Source: Gymnopilus junonius (Eukaryota > Basidiomycota > Agaricomycetes > Agaricales > Galerinaceae). From it: 64,000 bases of DNA. The stretch is from the NCBI GenBank assembly GCA_015501075.1, contig JADNYJ010000080.1, positions 1 to 64,000 of the forward strand. The letters run 5' to 3'. Of this stretch, positions 25,987 to 38,400 are shown in pieces. Position 1 is the stretch's first letter, and each line of letters opens with the position of its first letter. The notes beneath the pieces were generated by a model. That model was not told where the DNA came from, searched no databases, and was given only the letters and a program-made list of their open reading frames with translations. The position numbers were made by a program, and so were the translations under genes.

Positions 25987-27085
25987 TTAAGGAAGATTCA
26001 GGATATTGGTATCAGGGCTGCCGGCTGTGTAGTTATTCCCTTGAAGTCGAAGGTTAGATATCATAGGATGAAGATCTCCAAATGACGATTGCAGCTGTGA
26101 TTCCTCCGTGGTTCCTCGAAATGAGAACGGTGAAACCACCGGCGGCAAAGTTGGAAGGGCGGAAATGAAGGGATCAACTAAAGATGGGAAAAATGAATGA
26201 TCCTGCTTCAAAGAGGGTCAATTTCGACAAGGTTCTAGCTAAAACATTTTGACTTACGAATCTTGTATTTCCAGTAGGTGCAGGCATGTAAGCTGGTACA
26301 ACCAAACTACAGAAGTTGTTTTGAGTATGACCGGAGATGAGGTAACGGTTAGAATTTGAATAAGAACCGAACGTGAAATTGAAACGACGCTTGGGTTCAT
26401 GCACCGCAATGGCGGAACCGTCCTTCAAGGTCGTGGACTGGGAATCATGATGTAGAAGGCTGCCCAATGGCTCAGGGTCTGGTGATGCACCGTAAGGAGT
26501 GGATTGATAGAGGGTAACTCGGCTGGGCCGTCGAGGAGGATCGTCGCGGGGTGCTCCGTAACCGGTACGACATTCCAAATTAACTTGAGGAACACGCAGG
26601 GTACCCGGCGGGCAAGAGTACGCCCGCGGAAGACCATCGTCATCGCCGCGCTTGATTTTCTTCCTGGTAGATTGGGCCCCAGATGAAAAAGTATAGCCAG
26701 GATGTTTCCGAAAATGCTCCATCTTCTCCATCTCCGCCATCTGAGTCCAAGGCTCTTTCTCTGAATCTGTCATTTGCTGCCAGATTTTACCAACAATTCT
26801 CGAAATATTACGATGGTCTTTCTCAACCGACATTGGTATTTTCTTCTGTCGAACGAAGTCGCATCTAAAAAGAATGAACGCATTCCTAGGACGAGGGATA
26901 TGTCCTGGAGGTTGTTTTCGTGCGTGAGATTTTTTTGAGCGGTTTGGAGGAGTGTAAGTTGGTTCCGGGAGTTGGAAAGCAGAAAGCGAGTCGAGATTTT
27001 GTGAGGGCAGGACCTCTGCTGAAGTACACGACTTCAGCATGGTCAACGCGTCGGGGGACAAATAATCATAGCATAGACCGTCCAT
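25987..27085 (-). CDS. HMG-box transcription factor (MATA_HMG type)
   Basis: Two exons (27085-26258 and 26205-25987) give about 348 residues. The start chosen at 27085 (MDGLCYDYLSPDAL) follows an upstream open stretch that looks like leader. The HMG box is at about residues 65-135: HIPRPRNAFILFRCDFVRQ, then NISRIVGKIWQQMTDSEKEP and a basic end with RKKIKRG. This subtype covers fungal mating-type HMG proteins and Rox1/Ste11-like regulators. It binds DNA in the nucleus, but the targets are unknown. The C-terminal half is Pro/Ser-rich and low in structure. The intron acceptor is a tandem AAGCAG, so proteins differing by one Gln may be made. Nothing near it suggests a mating locus (no pheromone or receptor genes seen). 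Confidence 0.85.
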
Positions 27086-28103
27086 TTGACTCGGATAACA
27101 GGCAGCGTTGATAAAAAGCAGGGTAGGGATCAAGGAATGGTCGAGAGGACAGCTGTAGAAAATGGACACAATGAGAGTTTTTCGACCAGAACGCGTGTAA
27201 ATGTAAAGGCGTCTCGTCTTCCAGAAAGAAAGTTCTTGAGAGACTTCTTCTTTTGCGGTTTCCGAGGGCGTATTTAGGGTAGCTCTGTACGTCGCAGGGT
27301 ATCCGAATGAAAACAAGTTCAGTTCCTTCGAATTGGTGTGGAAAAGCGAGCTGCGATAGAAAGACAAGGTCGTCGAAGGAACGGAGGGGCAGGCAACAGG
27401 TTAAAGGGCCAGCGTTTTGAACTGGTCACGGTTAAGCCACAATTGTCTGACAGCGTCAATTGGTGGTCAAGGCGGCAGGCGGCAATGGGGAATTTGTCAT
27501 TCTTTTCTTGCCCTTTTTGTCTTCTCCGTCATAATATCGAGCATTCAGATACAACCCCAATGGAGTAGAAATGCAGGTCAAAGGGAAGGCCGAAAACGGG
27601 TGAACCGACGGCGTAGTCAACCTAATTCGATCTCAGCGACTTGGAACCTGGAAAACGACCCCGTCTGATTCCAAAGTCCGATCCATTGTTCTCTCTTTTG
27701 GGAACGCGCTTCCGCCTCGCCTATTTCGTCCCTTGTTGGCTTATTGGTGAATAACAGACGAAAAATTGGCAGACAAGGCGGTTTCTAAGACGTATGTTGG
27801 AAACCATGCTGAAGGAATAAGAAGGGTGAAGCAAGCGTGTCCCACCACCGCTTTGAGAACAAGAAACTAGGGCTTGTTTTGTTGGCCTGTCGTTGGGACA
27901 GGAACATAAAGGTGGGGATAGGTCATATTTAGTTAGTAATTAATTAACGCCAAGTGGTCTCCTGAATACTGGTACCAGGGTTGATCGGGGAGGGCCAAAA
28001 TCGGCACCGACGGGAGTGCAGTCAATCTTGTAGTCAATTAACTAGCATCACGGAAGCAATATTTTGAATGCAGTTGAACAAAAGGTATCGATTTGCAAAT
28101 CTC
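27086..28103. other. Spacer: promoter and leader of the HMG gene
   Basis: About 1 kb without a gene. The minus-strand frame stays open up to 27367 but shows no domain. Long upstream regions are common for regulators. Purine-rich patches occur around 27.3-27.6 kb. Confidence 0.4.
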
Positions 28104-29244
28104 TTAATGATGACAAGCTATAAACATCTGACGAACGACCTCTTTGGGGAGGGACTCTTGGAAGACTGGTAAATCTGAACCTGAAGGCAGAGTCCACCGC
28201 TGATACGTTTGTGCACAGCCCTGATAATAAACCTGCTGAATATCGATAAATTGTAAATTAGGACAGCTTGAGAAAAATGACGCCGCAAAGTATGGTCGCC
28301 GCTCCCAAGCAGTCAGGGAAAAGGCCTCCGTCAGCACTAGTCCACGAAGGGATCGCAGCTGACAGATAGCGTCGATCTCCCCTGCCTGAAATATGAGCTT
28401 AGATCCTTTGCCATTTGTCTATTGTGCTGAGAAAAAAAGGGCCACTTACGTGCAGAGAGACGAGTTCTAGGTATTCCAACGACCTAAGGAAGCTAGTCAA
28501 AATATGAAGTGAAGGACGTAAATAGAAGCCGCCCAGGGAAAGAACCAGCAAGTGGTCCAAGGGTTCAGATAGGTGCGATACGGGCTCATTCATCTCGTAT
28601 GTATCTGGATCATATATCAAAGTCTTTATTTGACGTCGCGGAAGTAAAGCATTCATGGTATTGCGATTTCCTTGTAGGACCTCCAGGTGCGGACACACTG
28701 CGGCTGGCACAGGCTGCACACTATTATCCAAGTTGACTGATAGTTCGCGGAGGCGCCTCTGAGTTCCAAGGAAAGCCGTAAGTTCATGAGTGGTTTGAGT
28801 TTGAGTGATTTGGAGGGACTCTAATTGGAAGCTGCAATGGTCAAAGATAAAGGGATCCGGCCGCATCACACTTGAAGGCAAATCCAGCCATAGCCTGCAA
28901 AGGTTGACCATGGATCGAAGGGCACTTCGGATGAGGTCTGAAAACTCCCTCTGTGCATTAGCACTGAGAATGCAGACTTTCGCAACCTGGAGGTGGTAAG
29001 TTCTGACAAGAGCGGCTAGGTGCTTCGCATTAGCCATTGTCTGAAGAAAGGATAAATGTATAGCTTTGTCGACATCGGCCTGGGCAAGGTTCTGTGTCAT
29101 GGATCGATAGAGCATTCTTTCTGCTTCCACTTTGAATGCACAGCTTGTCGTGCATAAAGCCAGCAATGTCGCCCGGTCGTCGATGTTCTGCACGATATCT
29201 CGATGGAGTTCAACAGGAAGAGTACGTGGTAAAAATTCGACCAC
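28104..29244 (-). CDS. F-box-like protein, paralogue of the gene at 49096
   Basis: Exons 29244-28450 and 28385-28104 encode 358 residues. The N-terminus LPRTLPVELHRDIVQNIDDR followed by LLALCTTSCAFKVEAERMLY is a fungal F-box-like start. The rest is a divergent LRR-like array with conserved hydrophobic spacing (SLEYLELVSLHV, LRGLVL, CPNLQFIDI). The same order of motifs, intron position and length occur in the plus-strand gene at 49096-50207, so the two are paralogues. A role as SCF adaptor is inferred from the family only. The reading frame is intact. Confidence 0.75.
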
Positions 29245-29951
29245 TTTCGGCGCAGAGGCGGGCGCTGAAGTGGAACTTTATTTTTAGTAAGTGTCGTCAT
29301 CATAAAGCTCATATAAGGACCTACAAATTTCCGCAGGGCTTTCGAAAGCCATTTTTTGGATGCAGAGGGGAGAGGGATTCAGAAGTAGTCTGCGGAAGGG
29401 TCACCTCGATGTGGCAATGAACAACCAGACTGCCACGTTCCCACAGATACCGCAAAGTACAGACTGCATAGAGAAGCCGTCCAAAAGCCATGCGTTAAAG
29501 GGGTTAATATTAATGTTTAAAATCTTTAGATGAAGTATAAGCTATCGCCAGAGCAGTTTCGCCAATTTAGTTATCGTGCCATAAAATACCGATATTTCAA
29601 TAACCATAAAGCCTTGTAATTTCGATGCTGTATGGCAGAAGCGTCACTGTAGAGTCTAATAGTTTAATTAAAACCTCTCTTTTAGCATGCCGAGGGAGTC
29701 GACATCGCCCATACTCCCATTTCTAATACGAGTTGTGAATAATACGGTAGGCAGCTTCTCCCAACAATCTTACAATCTTACTCTCAGAAGCGTTGACATC
29801 AATGACTGAGGGCTGTTGAGATTTGCTAAAAGGACTGATATCGATAGTCATGGATTTATCTAAGTTGGCAGGTATGTGCTTGATCGGTTGCATTAAGGAA
29901 GAGAACAAAGAAAGAATATCTCCTCATTGTCAAAGAGCATGGGACGTAAAC
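29245..29951. other. Spacer left of the inverted-repeat element
   Basis: Contains the probable promoter of the F-box gene on its left. No gene is seen. Confidence 0.45.
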
Positions 29952-30916
29952 ATCATCAGGAAAGTGTAGTTTTAGTTTTTTGCATTTCAGAAATGCGGAA
30001 AAACGCAGGAAAATGCTCAGAAATGCAGGAACGCGAAACAAAAAAACCTAGGCCCTTTTTGCCGAAAACGCACGTTGCGGCCATTTGCCGAGCCAAATTA
30101 AAAACCCAAAAACTTACCAAAACTCTGATAGACCCTTCAGCCCACAGACCAAATTTAAGTATCTACCGAAGGACTACAAGACTAATATACAGTACACCAA
30201 CTAATGAATTGAAATAAGGATTCAAGCGTTAAATGATGAATGTAAAATATGTCCCCAGAAGCTAGGCAGCCGGAAATGAATACTGAAATTATTCTACCAA
30301 CAAGTTATCTCAGAAGTAGCGGGTGCCAGGAGCCAGTGACATTTATCTAGCATCAAGAAGAAACATCAGATATCAACGATGCGGGTTCGCGAAGTCCGAA
30401 GGGCTTACCTTTCTTCGTTGACTCGTACCCAATCCCTCAGGTCCCGCCAGAGCTTCTCGTCCATACTAGTAAAGCCTGGAGTTCAGGGTCCATCAAGCTG
30501 GCAAGTGCGAATGAGATTTGGCAATGGAATGACACATGGGGGAGCATTTCAGTGTCATGCTGCCAAAGGAGAGTTCAGGATGGTGAAGGTTTGGTGAAGG
30601 TCGAGGTTGACGTTGAAGCTTTGAAGTCGAACGACTGGACATTTCTCCCAAAATGGAGTTCAACACCACACGTGATGAGAACAAATTCTTATCCATCATC
30701 CGGATCACCTCCTGAGGCCTGGCAATGCGCTGGCTGGCGCAAATAGGGCGTAGGACTGAATTAGAGTCAAATGGAATACATCCAAGGTAGTTTCCTTTCA
30801 CTTTGACAAATGCCTTTTTCTGAATTTTGAAGTTTCGAGTTCTGAAGTTTTTGAAAACCAAAAAACGCATAATAATGCGAAAAAACACGAAACTAAAACT
30901 ACACTTTGCTGATGAT
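29952..30916. mobile_element. Probable non-autonomous element with terminal inverted repeats
   Basis: The left end reads ATCATCAGGAAAGTGTAG and continues TTTTAGTTT. The right end is its reverse complement, AAACTAAAAC then TACACTTTGCTGATGAT, with one mismatch over about 27 bases. The ends are 965 bp apart. Just inside, both sides carry repeated short words built on AAATGC and CGGAAAAACGC (left) or AACGCATAATAATGCG (right). No transposase-like frame exists inside; the 131-codon minus-strand frame (30493-30888) looks like chance. I found no clear target-site duplication, so the superfamily is open. Confidence 0.55.
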
Positions 30917-31675
30917 TTCTGTTAGTATGTATTCCTTACTAGTCTTTTATGACATTAATTTTTAGCGTAGGAGTATACAACTAATCAAGGATTTACAGAG
31001 CTTGAATTCCAATGTTTCCTGATTCCTGAATGTGCCGTTATCGATCCCGATTTGTATATCAAAGTAAGGGGTTCCGTTTCAAAGATAGATCACGATCAGG
31101 TTACGGTCTAAATCCTAAATTAGAACGCATCGACGGGACGAGACGCGACACTGTCACGTGTTGAAAATTCAAAGGCATTGCTGCAGCGTTGGCCGGTGTC
31201 ATCCGCAACGACTTGGACCGTGGACGCCATCTTCAACGCATCGGCCGTTTTTGACCCAACCAGCACCTCAGCATATCGTGGAACTAATATTACCCTTTTC
31301 GAACCTCTCTAGAGTCTATTCTCAATTTGGATTTGGAAAATGCAGGTGGTTCGTTCGGCCTGTACCTTTTTTGTGAGCCAACAGGGATGAGGCCTCGAGG
31401 AGAGTGATTGCGATGACGACGAATATGTAAAGTTTCCTTGCCGTCACTCAGCACTGGCACCACGACAAAAGTATTTCCTGCTTGGTCAGTTCCTTGTCAA
31501 CGTACGTAACTATTTGGATGAGACCGAATTGCCGGGTGGAAAATCAGTGATGACCCTGACGAACGGAAAACGCCACCATAGCTCATTGCTCCATATAACG
31601 TGCACGTCTAACTCGTTTTCTTCTCTCACCATCCTCCATTACGACTAGTGCTAAGATCGCCAACTCGACACGTCT
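30917..31675. other. Spacer upstream of the membrane-protein gene
   Basis: Short frames only. The promoter of the gene at 31676 should lie here. Confidence 0.45.
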
Positions 31676-33547
31676 ATGGAAGCCTTAAACGAGGAACTCC
31701 TCGCAGCTGCTTGGGAGACAAGAGTTGCAGCATACATGTGGGGTAAGGCTTCATTGAGATCCTAAAGAAACAACCAGCTGATTGGGGTCCAGTCTCTGGC
31801 CTGACTTTCCTTGTTTGCGATACGATATCGACACTGCCTCGAGAGGTGAGCTTACAGTGAATCGCGGGCCCAGCCTACCTAAACTCCTGTACCCCTATAT
31901 CAGGTGGAGTACATCTGGAGGCAAGTACGCTTATAGTCGAGATTTTACCAAAGATCAATGGAATTGAGTGAACAGCAAGAAGTGGTCGGTCGTAAAAGTA
32001 TTATACTTATTCATGCGGTATTGGACAATATGTCAAGGAGCGTGAGTGTTCGCTTTCCTCTCCCAGATTACTAGGTCTGAACGGGACACAACGTTGCTCT
32101 GTTTAGGGTAGCCTCGTATGGTGAATCATCTGTGTATCCTCCGAAACCCTGCCCCTAATCACTGATAAATTCAGAGTTTTCAACTGTACAGAAGTCCCTC
32201 GAGGTGTGTCTATATCGTTTGACATTAATCATACCCTCAAGTTCACGTTTTTGACAGAGGTCCTCAATGTTTCTGTCCCTTACGCTTCGTCTCATTGTTC
32301 TTCACCGCTATTGATTCTAGATGTCGTGCGTTAGTTTGGTTCGAAGTCAGCATGTTAGTCCTTTTTTGTACCCAATTTGCGTGCCATATACTAATTCAAG
32401 CGGCTGTTTTAGAGGCGGCGGCACTGTTCTTCTTGTTGCCATCGATATCATTCTCAGCATACGATTGCACGCCTTATATAAACGAAGCAGGAAAGGTGTG
32501 TCGCAATATCGTTTGCACGCCTCCCTCCTCTGACGGCAGTAAATCCAGTATTGGTGTTTTTGTCTGCTCTTGTGATTGGTTCGTCCTCCATTACCGAATA
32601 TCTAATATGACCTGAGTCTTTTCGTGTATAGGAGAATTTGTGGTCAGTCTCTGCTAGGCCTCTCGTCCCCCTCACAAATGATTTCCGTCGTGGTTATAGA
32701 TCCAAGCGTATGTTGTATACAAAATCGGTCTGTCCGCAGTTGGTTCAATATTCATTGCTCCCTTGGGATTTCCAATTCTTGGTTGCCTTACGTCCCCTGA
32801 CCTCGCTATAACATTGCCTAGTTGGTGAGTGGTTCGCTCGTGAAAGTCACCATTTCCGTCATCTGGTCTGTTTAGGATATCTACTCCACTTATTGCAGGT
32901 CGGCGCCTGAGCCTTGATGAGCATTGCCACGGCGTTAACGCATTAATTCCAGTTATATTCTTCATCATGATGCTGATAAAGTTTTATGAATCTATGAAGC
33001 TGGCCAGGAGCTCCGGAGTACGTCTCAGCCTAACACCAGTTATAAGTGCCTTCATAAGAGACGGGACCATTTACTTTTTATTGTAAGTTTTCAGCTTCTT
33101 GTTACTTCAGAGGATCAGTACAGCTCTGACTCGTGTTCCAGGGTAGTCGGTGTGTTTACTTTTCATGCCTCAAAAGATCGAATTCAAGACCTATTTTATT
33201 GGATAGTGACGTTACTGGCCGGCGCTCTTGACTCATTCTTGACGAGCGGAGCCTATTTGACCCTCTATCAACCGTATGAAATTCATCAGCATAATCATTG
33301 TTGTCTTCCTAATACCCTACACAGATGGAGTGCCGTGTCGTTTGCCGTTACCGTGAGTTCCATTACTAGTCGTGGGCATTCAATTTGATAATTGATATTT
33401 ATTATATGACAGGGCACACGACTTATTCTCAACTTACGGGAGGCAGCATCTCCTGACAATGCCGCTCTCGCGCGTGGTGATCTAGGAGATCTAGGGACAC
33501 TCCGGTTTGCTGAAAACCGGGGTCTGGAAACTGATGAAACGATGTAG
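31676..33547 (+). CDS. DUF6533-like multi-pass membrane protein
   Basis: About ten to twelve small exons. The start MEALNEELLAAAWETRV at 31676 is followed by VSGLTFLVCDTISTLPRE, then VEYIWRQ joined to KWSVVKVLYLFMRYWTICQG. That is the DUF6533 signature of an E/Q-x-x-x-W-x-x-x-W-S motif and a Lys-Val-Leu-Tyr helix. Later helices are TVLLVAIDIILSIRLHALY, IQAYVVYKIGLSAVGSIFIA, FFIMMLIKFYESMKLARS, and the last in the exon at 33140-33270. The C-terminus is soluble and ends AENRGLETDETM. These proteins are abundant in Agaricomycetes and have no known function. Some internal borders, around 32.2-32.3 and 32.9 kb, are uncertain. Confidence 0.7.
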
Positions 33548-34219
33548 GCCGCCCCACACTAGTCTAGTAGGCTGGCAGAGTTGAATATGATACACTTACA
33601 TTAATCGGATGAGGATGGAGAGTGAGGAAAGAGAGTGAAAGTTTTTATAGATGTCCTCCTAGTCTTGACGGTGCTGCATGGATGGACCAATTGGAGGATT
33701 GATAGAAAGGTGTGATGTGCAATTCCATGTTGTCTCGTTTACAAGGTTGATATAGTCCAGCTGCAGAGCATTGATTTACTAAAAAGAGTGTCACAAAGTT
33801 GTACGGCATCTGCAAGGATTTGGCAATGTTAAACCACTGAGAACTTTCACGAAATTTCTTCGTTTCACTGTCATTGCACTCAAAAGCATGCTGACTACAT
33901 ACTGAATCAGAGCTTTACAGGGCCCTTCCAACGCCATTGCCACATTGACAGGTTGACCTTACCAGAAGGTCAGATGAACGATAAACATCTATGAACGTTT
34001 AATGTTTTGACCCTTGGAAAGGAAATAAGCTTGCGCGACTTCTCCGATTTGTAGCTGACTGCTGACTTCCTTCTCTGCACGTACCCCAAAGGATCGTGAG
34101 CGCTCCTCTCAGACGGCGAAGATGTGTATCATAGGTAAGATTTCTACCCAGGCGAACCTTGTACCCCTCTGACGGATATAAATCTTGCAGCATCGACCTG
34201 TGGCTCGGTTTAATCCACG
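33548..34219. other. Spacer and promoter of secreted protein B
   Basis: No gene is seen. Confidence 0.5.
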
Positions 34220-34855
34220 ATGAAGCTCCCCAGATTTACTTTTGCCCTTATATCTCTTGCCACCTGCGTCTCATCTGTGACACTCCCTGGCGCCAGCTCG
34301 CCGCTTTTCTACCTGGTTGTGTCCTCGTCTAGCTCGACAACCAATCTTGCTGTACGACACATTTCTACCTGTTAAGTTATCGTGGTGCTGATTCAACGAA
34401 GCCTCTCAGATTGGATGCAACCTTGACTGGCACCACGCCTGTCGTTCAGTTCTATTTCAATTCTCAAGGACTCCTCTCCCTGATTGACCCAACGACCAAT
34501 ACCAACTACAATGCCATTGTTAACTCCGGTTTTAATGGGAACGATTGTAGCCCTGATGGCGCCATTGTATTTGTCCAAGGATCCAGCTCAAATAAATGTT
34601 CGAGGACACAAGGATTTGAGATACAGTCGGATACCGAGGATAGTCAGCTTGGATCGCAGTTGGTGTTCAATTTCGTGGGTGGGTTTTACGCTTGTGGTAA
34701 TGATCAGGCGGTGAGTGAAAGTAAAAGTGCAACCTTGAAACTTCTATTCACCTACGTTTTGCTTTTCTCGGCAGGTTTGGTATGAAGCCAACGCGACTGA
34801 TGCACCGAGTGGTTGCTTACCTATCTCTCTGTATACAATCCCAGTTGTGGGATAG
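34220..34855 (+). CDS. Small secreted protein B (paralogue of the gene at 22064)
   Basis: Exons 34220-34351, 34402-34710 and 34775-34855 give 173 residues. MKLPRFTFALISLATCVSSV is a signal peptide. Motifs shared with protein A are SPLFYLVVSS, PLRLDA, SNKCSRTQGFEIQSDTEDSQ, SQLVFNFVGGFYACG, and VWYEAN with GCLPISLYTIP at the C-terminus. Exon number, exon lengths (132/309 against 135/318 coding nt) and phase-0 introns agree with protein A, so they arose by gene duplication with one unit now 12 kb away. The four conserved cysteines suggest two disulfides. The family is not recognised. Confidence 0.87.
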
Positions 34856-35875
34856 GCGACGGTGGTCTGACTTGGGCAGGAGCAAAAACTGATAGTTAGA
34901 TCATACCACAGTTTGTCATATTGCTCTGGTTTTTATCCGTCTGTTTTTAAGGCTCAAACTGAAGGTTTTGGTGGTAACTAAATTGACAGTGTGTATTTCG
35001 AAAATCAAGAATTAATCCTAAAACTGCCGATTTGTCATCGAAATCGTGCTGAATCGATTCATAGGTTGCATTTTGTCGTCAGTAGTTGCTCTGAAACCTC
35101 AACCAAAATAACACGCGTCTTTTCTCTTTAGTCCTCATTGTCTCTTTGTGCCTTGTTCTACAGGCCATTACAGCTGAATATTGTCCTGAGACAAGGTCTT
35201 TGGAAATTTCCAGCTCTATCTTCCAATTCGACCTCGCACGTTCTTCGTATCAAGTTGATGTTATCTCCGACAGACCGCATGATGGGCGCTGACAGGTGGC
35301 GCATCAGCATATTCCGTAGAGAAAGGCAACTGTCGACACCAAAGCAGTACTGTTGGTATCTTCAAGGGTATCCTAGTTTCTGAAGCTGAAGATTTGCGAC
35401 AGTGATTGAAACCCGCTGGTAATTAGCCCATCCATCATACATACCTGCCTCTTTTCAACCGTTCTTCTTCTGACATACTACGTTGCAGTATCTTTATTCT
35501 TTCCCGCACATGATATTTCGTTTATTCCTGTCAATGTCAATGGAATCGAGGCTCATCGGTTCCAGAATGGATCCTTTAATTGATCGCGGACTTGCCGCTA
35601 CATGCACGCATGCATCCACTTAGTTACAAAGGAGTGGGGCCGAGTCTAGAAAAGTCTGCCACAGGATGTCCTGTGCATTTTGCCTCAACACTTCAATTTC
35701 AAATTCGGACCAGTCTGCAATAATGATAAGCGCTGTGGCTGTTTTTTTGACCTGGCACGATAGCTCACAGACGGAGAAAGATAGGAAAACGAGGCGTCAA
35801 CTGTCTGGTATGTCCAATATTTCAGATTTTCGATGAAGTCGGACAGAGTTGTGGATCTATTGCACAAGCTATAAA
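34856..35875. other. Spacer without a recognisable gene
   Basis: Only short frames. The right end holds the putative promoter of the CFEM gene. Confidence 0.45.
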
Positions 35876-36353
35876 ATGTTAACGATTCAAGTCCGTTTTC
35901 CTCATCCTTTACACGGGCAAATAAATCGATTTAAGCACAATGTATAGTACAAGGCTCTCGTCCTCTACTTCTTCTTTACCATCTTTGCGGTCGCTAGTGT
36001 CCAGGTTGTTATCACCCCCCCAATTGTCACGACTGGCATGCCAACCACTGCCAATACTTCAGAAGTCGTGACCGCGACTGTTCTTCCTCGCATCCCTCTG
36101 TGCGCCGTGCAGTGCGTCGTGATAGCAGCACTTGCTGTCGGATGCAAGGGAATGTAAGTATAATTATCTTGCTACAATATGTCGAAGGTATTCATTGCAC
36201 ACTTACAATACGGACATCGCTTGCATTTGCAAAAATAGAATCACATTCCTGGCCTCGTTTGTCGCCTGTCTCGCATTGACATGCAGTGCCGCTGACGCTA
36301 TGGCAGCGCAGACCTTGTATGAAGAAATGCCTTGCCGGGCGTCAAACATGTAA
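35876..36353 (+). CDS. CFEM-domain secreted protein
   Basis: A hydrophobic leader (LVLYFFFTIFAVASVQVV) is followed by a short Thr/Pro region and a CFEM-like cysteine pattern: PLCAVQC, AVGC, then TDIACICKN, FVACLALTC and EEMPC, eight cysteines in all. CFEM proteins sit at the fungal surface and several bind heme or act in host interaction. The Asp before ACIC is at the place of the metal-ligating Asp in heme-binding members. The first exon is short and uncertain; MLTIQ at 35876 joined across a 57-nt intron is the best fit. A second intron near 36156 is unusually short. An alternative last exon would extend the end to 36441 with SNIGGDCDC. No GPI signal is clear. Confidence 0.6.
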
Positions 36354-36558
36354 TCCCAAATACTAGGAAACAAGACTTAAAATGATTCATTTTAGCGGTG
36401 GCGACTGCGACTGTAATACCTATCGCTGTTTAACTTTTTAACCTGAACCAGCTGCCAAACTCTGCTCGAGAATGAAGTGAACAAGAAGATTGATGATTTC
36501 TGTCCTGTTGGTTTATAATTTACTAGATACTAGCCGAAGTAAATTACATCCACAGACT

Positions 36559-38400
36559 TCATTTTATATGTGTGCTCCTCAGTCTGCAAAAGATTAAAGT
36601 AAAAGAAATATCAGAGGAGCAGCAATTGTGCAAACAAAAAATACGAACCCGAATACCAACCAATCTCTCTTCGTCCATGAAGAGAGCATCATAATCAACG
36701 TCTGTGCCCGCGTCAATTATGAGTTCCACATAGGGTAGATACCCTTCAAGAGGGTCATCAAAAACACCCTCAGTATCCAAACTATCTATTCTGTTTTCTT
36801 CATCAGAGCCATGACCATCAGCTCCTACGACATTGAGAACAATCAAATGATGCTCTGAAAGCAGCTGTAATCCACGCTTCTCCATAAATTTGACGTGGAA
36901 GGGATTGAAATCGAACAAATGAATGGTATTATGACGGTCGTCGTCATCGTCATCCTCAGATCCGGCCTCGGGGCCTGTTAGTTGAACGTAACGTTGCCCA
37001 GCGCTATTCATCCGGAACAGTGAGTTATAAACATCGACTTTGAACCATCGAGTTCTGGAACGACTCCAGTGGTGCCAGGGAATGTCGGAATGGATTTCGG
37101 ATGTACTGCTGTTGCATTTCCCTCTATCCTCTGCCTTCATGAAATCCAAAAGTGACTTCTTGTGCACTACAGCAACCCAGTTGGTCAACGAGTTGTCCTT
37201 TCTACAAGCGACCTGAAAATTAAATACTATTATGGAGGAACTTGTGTCGTTGGTGAAAGGGCGCGTTGAAGCTACATGTCTCGGAAAGCCCGCATGCGAA
37301 GTGCATACGGGGTCAGTTCGGACAGAAATCCCTGTATATTCAGACTGGGAACTCAGCGCAGGCAATCTAAGAGTATAGATTTGCTCAACAACTTCTTCCT
37401 GATGTTGCACATCGGTGCAGGAAGCTTGGGGAACTTGGTAAACAAGTAGAGCGTTGGAGTGGGAACACGGATGAAGCAATATGTCTTCGCGCAAAAAGAC
37501 GATGTCTAAATTATAAACTATTATGGGACCGTCCTAACACAGAAGTTCTGATGAGACTGTGCATCCTGTTGTATTTGAGACCACGTACCTTCGTGGAATG
37601 TTTTTGTTCTCCTGTCTTCCAGTTAAAAATAAACAAATTTCCTAAATCCGATGCAACGACAATTGCTAGGTTCTCTCCGCCGATTTCTATGCTGACACTG
37701 GGATCTGTAATGCCATCAGTCTGGATATAGCAAACTACTATGTCGGGCTTCAATGCAATAGCAGGTGCTTTGTCGAGATTGGAGTATAGGCGAAGTACGG
37801 CCATTATTTTTGCCCATCCAGTTTGCTCCTCACATGGTACGCTGAACAGAAGCAAAAGAGGTGAGAAAAATCAAATCAAATTTTCAGAAAGGCAGCTTAC
37901 ATCACCACGAAGGCTATCATATCATGTTCCTCGATTGCAGGTCTGAAGTCAAGGATCTTCATTCCTAAGTTAAATTGACTCCACTGAGGGAAGCCTTCTT
38001 CCCCTTCTCTGGATGGAAGCCGGAGAGATTGAAGCCCGTTTGTTGAGAACTCTTCATCTTGCATTTCTATCCCGAGCAGGAAAGCACCAGGCGTAATATC
38101 GTGCAGACCAGAAGGCTCATGAGGGACCTCCACCGTGCTGACAAATTTATGGTCAAGCGTCGCCCAAGCAAGTTCCCGATCTTTGAGCATCTTCAGCTTG
38201 TCGGTCATTGGCATAAAACAGTTCGGATTATCCAGCATCCCAGCCTTTTGTAATTCAATCTGATAGGTAAGGCGAGCCGAATTCGAGATGACCTCTGAAA
38301 ACGTTCGGCATGCTAGTTTGCAGTGAAGGATGTCGGTAAAGAACAAGGAGGAGAATATTTCAATGAGGACCTCCGCAGAGAGCTGAAGAATATTGAACAT
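36559..38400 (-). CDS. F-box protein with long C-terminal region
   Basis: Four exons, start 38400. MFNILQLSAEVLIEIFSSLFF and LHCKLACRTFSEVI form a good F-box. The remainder, about 530 residues, has strand-rich segments (NLAIVVASDLGNLFIFNWKT, ALLVYQVPQ, WVAVVHKKSLLDF) of the kind seen in fungal F-box proteins with a propeller-like tail. An acidic run (GSEDDDDDDR) sits near residue 440. The last exon is tiny and ends LRSTHIK at 36559. Substrate unknown; the role as SCF adaptor is inferred. The frame is intact. Confidence 0.7.

Noticed and set aside
25987..33547. Mating-type locus with HMG factor and 7-TM receptor
   Set aside because: The 7-TM protein has the DUF6533-like signature, not the STE3 type, and no pheromone precursor or homeodomain genes are seen.
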